Positions 58,508 to 64,000 of a stretch of DNA of 64,000 nucleotides are shown here, piece by piece (position 1 is the first letter of the stretch; each line of letters starts with the position of its first letter). Source of the DNA: Eulemur rufifrons. Taxonomy: Eukaryota; Chordata; Mammalia; Primates; Lemuridae. The notes under the pieces were generated by a model that ran no database searches, had not been told where the DNA came from, and saw only the letters and a list, made by a program, of their open reading frames with translations. The position numbers were made by a program, and so were the translations under genes. Where the stretch lies: the NCBI RefSeq assembly GCF_041146395.1, contig NC_090990.1, positions 47,847,501 through 47,911,500 of the forward strand, given 5' to 3'.

Positions 58508-60774
58508 AGAAGAAAATATCTTAGATATGTATAAAATATTTAGATATGACAAGGATACTATGATGTTTATGATGAATATTGGATTTTTGCAAGAAAATGG
58601 CTATTATTAAGATTTAATTTAACTTCACTTAATAACAGGCTCTCTGGCTATACTCAAGATTTCCATACCTCAATAAAGTCTTTATTTGTAAGCCAAAAGC
58701 TTTCAGAATATATTTTAGGATGCTAAGCATTTTGGTGTTTAGGAAGAATTAAAGATGCTGTGTTTTAGCTTTGCTTATTCATGCTGGCTCTAGTAAACTT
58801 CAAGTCTGAATTTTAATGTTTCATTATCATAGTTCTTCTGTGATAATCTGGATAGATTAAGAATTTTATACAAAACAAATGCTTAATAAGGCAATAAACC
58901 TGTTGAAGGAATAAATTAGCAGGCAGGTTATGCTTTTAGGATATCTACACTACAGAAAAGGTATTGTATCCACTCTACCTAATGATTAGGTTTATATTGC
59001 AATGTGACTCATAAGACTCACTGTACTGAATAAAAATTTAGGCAATTAGTGATCTTATTTCTTAGGAAGAACTGCTTGCTATCGTATATTAACACAGATC
59101 TCACTCAATTAAAATTGCTCACAGTCAGCAAAAATAATTTCTGCACTGTAATGAAATAATGAAATAATTATATGCAAGGGAGGACTTGTGATCTTTTTAA
59201 TTATTCTATTCTTCATTTTTAAAAGGGCTATTTGAAAACGTACTCTTATAATTGATTGCTATAAATCAGTCAAACTCATTCTAAGGATCATAAATATTCT
59301 AACTTTTAAAAGACAAAGAAATGCTAAATATTCAATGGAATACTTCAATATTCAGAAAATTTAATCTGGGGGGAAAGGATAGACTGCTCTTTGGAAAATA
59401 AAAAAGTAAATTTGTTGTCCCGTGAAAAATGAAATATCTTGAATGTCAGTAACAGAAATGGAATTAACAAGAGATCTTTTTATTGTTTTTTAAGGTCATT
59501 AGGCTGTGAATTCTATAATTATGGAAATTGTCAGTCCAGTTCTGTAAGAATGTTTGCTCCCATCCATAAGGTAGTGGAATGTTCAATCAGTCTCTCTCGT
59601 GGGAAAGTTAGGTCATAACTGTAAGTGTACCAGCAAAATTGAATTAAGCAAAGAGGTTTCATTAGTATTTATAGCCAGAAGGCATCTGTAAAAGTACAGG
59701 GCAAAGAAGTTATGTGGAAGTCAAAGGAGAAAAAAAAATGGGTTTCTAGTGACAAAGGCGAATCTGAAAGAGATATAAGTGTATAATGAATAAGAGCTAT
59801 TGAACGCTACTGCAAAGAGGGAGTTGCAAAGATGTCAAATATTGATTTTCTTGTGTATGCCTTTGGACTACATATGTAATTGTTTAGATTTGCTGTCTTC
59901 ATGGTACAACAATATTTGTTGTTGAAGGTTAAAAAGCATGATGTGAAATAAACTAAAAACTGAGAAACATGTTGGAGAATTATAATAATCCTCTACTCAG
60001 ACTCTTATTAAGAGGTTTCTGTAATTTCCTGCAAAAGAACATTTTTAATGAAGAAAAATGGTATATATTTTTCAAACAGAACAAAAGAACCTTAATATTA
60101 TTTATGCTATTGAAAATTATTTGATTAACATTCAGTATCATTTAAAATTAAAACAGGTTCTCTATTTTCTTATTTCATTGATTATTCTTAAACCACATAT
60201 CTAATTTCAAAAGTACAGTTAAACCAGACTTTATTTTTTTAGTATGACTATAATAAATTTAATTAACACTAAACTGATAATAAAAAATCTGATATTACCC
60301 CGTTAAAAGAAACATTTCCTATAATTTTTTTCAGTACTGAAACACCCAGAAAAAAAACTTCTGTGTTTTAAAGTCTGTATGAGCAGATATATTTAATAAC
60401 AAATGGCAAACTCAAGTAATCAAATTAATAATCAATCTAATACAGTCATTAGATAAACAAAATACTTTTTTCTAATTTTTTAGGGGTTATTTTCCCTTTA
60501 AATATGCAAGTCTTAACAATGAATGTTAACTATCATAATGCCTTTTTTATATAACAGACTCATTTGTTTCATTTATCTGATTTTATTTTATTATTAGGAA
60601 CTTGAATAATACTTATTAATATTACTTTATTCTCCTTCCTACCTCAAGAAGTTTAAATAAACTGCATTTAAAGCCACAGTGACCACATACTAAAAAAAAA
60701 AAAAAGTTTAAACAAAAAAAAGTATAAGATGTTTTAAGCATTCTCAGGAGACAGGGTACAAATAAGGGAACAAT

Positions 60775-60822
60775 AATGATAGGCAGAAGCCTATCATTTT
60801 ACCAGTACAGAAAATACTGGTA
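60775..60822. other. Two adjacent perfect hairpins
   Basis: AATGATAGGC (60775-60784), loop AGAA, GCCTATCATT (60789-60798) form a perfect 10-bp stem. One base later TACCAGTA (60800-60807), loop CAGAAAA, TACTGGTA (60815-60822) form a perfect 8-bp stem. Neither belongs to a repeat I recognise. Confidence 0.85.
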
Positions 60823-62104
60823 GATAGGAAAACTGCAGAGAAGACAGTTTCTGCAGCACAAATAAGTTTCAGATTTTATTTTCCATGTCTCACTTTTAAT
60901 GCTATTAAATATTTAATACCAATGTAAAACAGAGTGACAACGTTTTGAGTCTATGTGAAATCCAAGATATTTTTTCCCCCAGTGTTTTGGAAGCACGTAG
61001 GACGCGAAGGAGCTAATCCAGCAGCAATGGCAGCTTCTCTCCGAGGTAAATACTTGTCAGGAACAAAACATAATTCAATCGCACTCTTCTTTTTCTGAAA
61101 AGGTTGCTTGTGGAATATCCATCATAAAGTCATTTCTATTTCTTAAGAGCTATTAGTGCCTGGCCCCTTGGCTTCATTAAGACTCTCTTTTTCAATATAT
61201 TCTTTTATTTTAGACTGCAAACCACTTCTCAGCTACACGGTGCACATTGCAATTTCTCGGCTCCCCGAGGGAGACGTCAACCACGCCCCCCAATGACTGA
61301 CATGCAAGGACATGGTAGCAATGGAGAGGAAGGCGGATTTGTTGGCACTAAGTCGGAAACATTTTTTAAACCCTAGAGGTTAAAAGAGAGTTTGGCCAAG
61401 CCTCTGAGACAGAGTGCTATATCATTTAACTGACACTAACATTACCATGCTCCCCATTAGAAGGGCATCAGTCTCCCGGCCCGTTAATCTCACCCAATGT
61501 TCTGGTGGAGCTAAAGAAGCTAGAAGTTTTGAGAGTGTCTGCTGCCAGACCTCAATGTTGCCTAAGCAAGCATTAAGAGATTATGGTAATAATAGGTGTG
61601 CTTACACCAAATAAAAGGTTTCATTAATCAAGCCATATTGAGATAAACCTGTCACTGGACAGAGGAGACCAGAAATCAAATGCTGTGAAAGTTCTGACAG
61701 ATTGTTAAATAGAAACCCTTTAAAATAGAATTTAATTTACTGTGATATTATAGATATTTATGCATCAATAGGCAAGTGCAGATTGAGTTCAGAGGTCGGC
61801 TGTGGTATTTGAAAAATAAAAGCACAGGATGAAACAAAAGGTGACAGTTACCTTTGTCTGAAATTAGGGTTCATTAGACTAAATGGGAAGGTTTTAACTG
61901 ATTCACGTAGAGAACTGAAGCACGGCATGTGATGTGGTGTGCAATATTGGATAACAGGCAAATCCAATTAAGGGATCTTCATCCTGTTAAAGACTTGTCT
62001 ACAAACTTTAAAAAAAAGAAAGAAATCCAAGGGCCAGCCACAGAATAGCCCAGGCAGTCTTCCGTAATGGTCCTCTCTCAGACTCCAGTAGGTGAACATA
62101 TTTC

Positions 62105-62350
62105 CTTTGTGGCATTATTGTTAGGAGTGCTACATTTTGGCATCAGACAGACCTGAGTTCAAACCACAGCTTTGCTACTTACTAGCTGTATGCTTTTTCG
62201 CAAATTATCTTCTTTTAGCTTCAGTATCCTAATCAGTAAAACAAAGGTACTGCCAGTACTACCTCATAGGGCTGTTGTGAGGATTGAGATCAAGTTTGCA
62301 AAGTACTTAGCAAGGCAGCTTGCAGTACTCAACAAGCAATAGTTAGTAGT
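62105..62350 (+). repeat. MIR SINE, near full length
   Basis: 'TTTGGCATCAGACAGACCTGAGTTCAAACC', 'GCTTTGCTACTTACTAGCTGTATG', 'GTACTACCTCATAGGGCTGTTGTGAGGATTGAGATC' and 'GCAAAGTACTTAGCAAGGC' cover MIR from head to tail. It is among the best preserved MIRs in the window. Confidence 0.95.
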
Positions 62351-63190
62351 TCTTCCTTTTCTTTCTCCTGTCGTTGTGTCCCTCTTCTCTTCTTCCAGTC
62401 TCTTCTTTTTGCCTTTTGTCCCCTCTTCCTTTTTCTTTTTTTTGTCCCCTGCCTGTCCCACAGGAGCAAACACTGGCACCAGCAGCACCTCCAGGCATGC
62501 TGTACCCTCTTGGATTGAAGGGCCTGCTGACCTCTGATTTGTAGGCAGAGTTCAAAATGAAGTTATGAAAGGCCTCTTCATTCATACTGCCTCATTCATG
62601 GGAGATTGTTGGAAGTTCCTTTGGCTCTAAAATGTCTGAAACTTGCTTGTTCAAACTGATGGAATTAAGGTCCAGATTCTACCCAATTAATCCACAGGTA
62701 TAATCTTTCCTGAAAGCCAAATCAGCACATGGCCACAAATTTCTTACTGACTAGTAGCTAGAAATATGTGACAAGTCACTATGAGGAAGAATTGTTTAAT
62801 AAGTTGTTTTTAGAATTCCACACCCCAAATGTTTTCTTCTTAGAGTTTGACTTTACGTATTTCAGTCTCCTAATTCATGTTTCCAGCACCTCTGTACTTC
62901 CTGGGTTTTGTTTTGTATTTTAATGATTTTGTTTCTTAGCGTCTCTGTCCCATTTCATTTATCCTGGCTGAAAGAAAAAGAAGTCATTTTATTAAAAAAA
63001 AAAAAAGTTTGAATACTATCTCAGTAATTAGTGGTCAGAGAATGGGGTCTTTACAGAAAGGTATAGAGATCTCCTTACCAAGATGTGAAAGGAAGCAGGC
63101 CGGCAGCACACAGTCCTGTTATGACCCGGCCCAGGTCTCCAGAAAACAGCCCCGGAGACAGATTCAGAATGCCACAAAGTAGCAGTACGC
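62351..63190. other. Unique DNA with a pyrimidine tract and splice-acceptor-like site
   Basis: A C/T-rich tract at about 62350-62460 ends CTGTCCCACAG at about 62462, followed by GC-richer sequence. No gene model can be built. The rest is unremarkable. Confidence 0.45.
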
Positions 63191-63194
63191 CTTT

Positions 63195-63425
63195 CGGAAA
63201 GTCATTTGTCTTCCCTGAACTCCCTCCCACTCTGGGTTAGGTGCACCTCCTCTATGCTCTACCTCTACCCTGTAAATACCTGTATCAGAACTCTTCCCAC
63301 ACTATTGACATGATCTGTCCCACCACTAACCGATAAACTATTCATGGGCAGAGATGTTATTATATTATTTATCTTTGTATCCCCTGGCCAGTAGTGACGT
63401 TCTTGACAAATCTTTGCTGAATTGA
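63195..63425 (+). repeat. L2 terminus
   Basis: 'TTCCCTGAACTCCCTCCCACTC', 'AACTATTCATGGGCAGAGATGTTATTATATTATTTATC' and 'TTTGTATCCCCTGGCCAGTAG' follow the L2 3' end. Confidence 0.75.
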
Positions 63426-63563
63426 TCAAAAATATTCATATTTAGACCTACGTCAAATGACCCTTGAAATCCCTTCCATGTTTATTAATTGAAAGTGGTA
63501 TAATTGATCTGTGTGTAAAGATTAAATGACTCGGATAAAATGAAATGATTTAATACTAAAACA

Positions 63564-63887
63564 GGGTGGGGTGCAATGGCTTACGCCTGTAATCCTAGCA
63601 CTCTGGGAGGTCGAGGCGGGAGGATTGCTCAAGGTCAGGAGTTCAGGACCAGCCTGGGCAAGAGCAAGACCCCGTCTCTACTAAAAATAGAAAGAAATTA
63701 GCTGGACAATTAGAAAAATATATAGAAAAAATTAGCTGGGCATGATGGTACATGCCTGTAGTCCCAGCTACTCTGGAGGCTGAGGCAGGAGGATCGCTTG
63801 AGCTCAGGAGTTTGAGGTTGCTGTGAGCTACGCTGATGCCATGGCACTCTACACTGGGCAACAGAGTGAGACTCTGTCTCAAAAAAA
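63564..63887 (+). mobile_element. Lemur-type Alu SINE, AGCTGG linker variant
   Basis: GGGTGGGGTGCAATGGCTTACG starts a full dimer with GAAATTAGCTGGACAATTAG in the linker, like the copy at 14995. A probable TSD AATACTA...ACAG lies at about 63552-63564 and 63888-63898. The 109-codon minus frame at 63643-63972 is Alu antisense. Confidence 0.93.
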
Positions 63888-64000
63888 ATACTACAGAAGC
63901 TCTCAGAAAACTTCTCTTTAAATAAAAGTTTGCTGAAACCATAACTCTCTCTTTTGAATTTGTTGGTGTCATTTTGGACTTAGTCTTTACTTATATTTTA

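Larger units (their letters stand above)
57900..62100. promoter_or_regulatory. 4.2-kb nearly repeat-free block, candidate regulatory region
   Basis: Apart from a short L2/MIR-like terminus at about 58180-58235, I see no transposon in 4.2 kb, whereas most of the rest of the window carries one every few hundred bases. The block is AT-rich, holds perfect hairpins (58481-58507, 60775-60822) and a local CpG-enriched patch at 60985-61500. Depletion of insertions is what purifying selection on developmental enhancers produces, but drift could also leave such a gap. Confidence 0.35.

Noticed and set aside
63643..63972. 109-codon minus-strand frame with protein-like text
   Set aside because: It is the classic antisense Alu frame ([11 protein letters not shown]..., SSDPPASAS). 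The same peptide recurs at 26561-26764.

Overview
The window reads as gene-poor nuclear DNA from a strepsirrhine primate, most likely a lemur. The main evidence is a set of young SINEs with a 7SL-type Alu head, 'CCTAGCACTCTGGGAGGCC', an enlarged A-rich linker containing 'GGACAGCTAAAAATATATA', and a right arm reading 'GTGAGCTAGGCTGACGCCA'. I know this form from lemur genomes and not from apes or monkeys. L2, MIR, L1, MaLR LTRs, MER5A and Tigger-like elements form the usual mammalian background. I cannot name the species or chromosome.

I found no intact protein-coding gene, tRNA, rRNA or snRNA gene, and no CRISPR array. The open reading frames are short, mostly under 130 codons, and many lie inside Alu, L1, L2 or LTR copies. 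The one gene-derived object is an intronless, disabled retrocopy of RPSA (ribosomal protein uS2) at about 49.26-50.2 kb.

Layout. 1-8.5 kb: MIR and L2 fragments, two young Alus, a hAT-type MITE and scattered unique sequence. 8.5-15.4 kb: a deeply nested block in which an old L2/CR1-clade LINE is split by an L1M 3' end, MIRs, Alus and an L1 that itself carries a MaLR LTR. 16.5-19.9 kb: L2, then a MIR split by an L1 that is split by an Alu. 21-29.2 kb: MIR, an L1 ORF2 fragment, a MaLR LTR and two tandem antisense L1s. 29-37.9 kb: mostly unique AT-rich DNA with old repeats, a divergent repeated segment (31.3 and 36.2 kb) and a perfect 82-bp tandem duplication. 38-44 kb: an L1M ORF1-region segment, a Tigger-like MITE, two Alus and a MaLR LTR inside a MIR. 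45.6-54.4 kb: L2, MIR, MER5A, the RPSA pseudogene, L1M and an Alu whose tail became a TG repeat. 54.4-64 kb: MIRs, then about 4.2 kb (57.9-62.1 kb) almost free of recognisable transposons, then MIR, L2 and a final Alu.

The insertions can be ordered in time by nesting: L2 and MIR are the substrate; L1M, hAT, MaLR and L1 lie inside them; lemur-type Alus are the last layer, many with perfect 12-16 bp target-site duplications. The parts most likely to matter functionally are the repeat-free blocks (37.6-37.9, 52.3-52.6 and 57.9-62.1 kb), which could be conserved regulatory DNA of a gene desert. That is inference, because no alignment could be run. I see no convincing previously undescribed biological system. 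The best leads are the unassigned paired repeat, perfect tandem hairpins, very short TSD-flanked insertions and splice-like signals near 61 kb.
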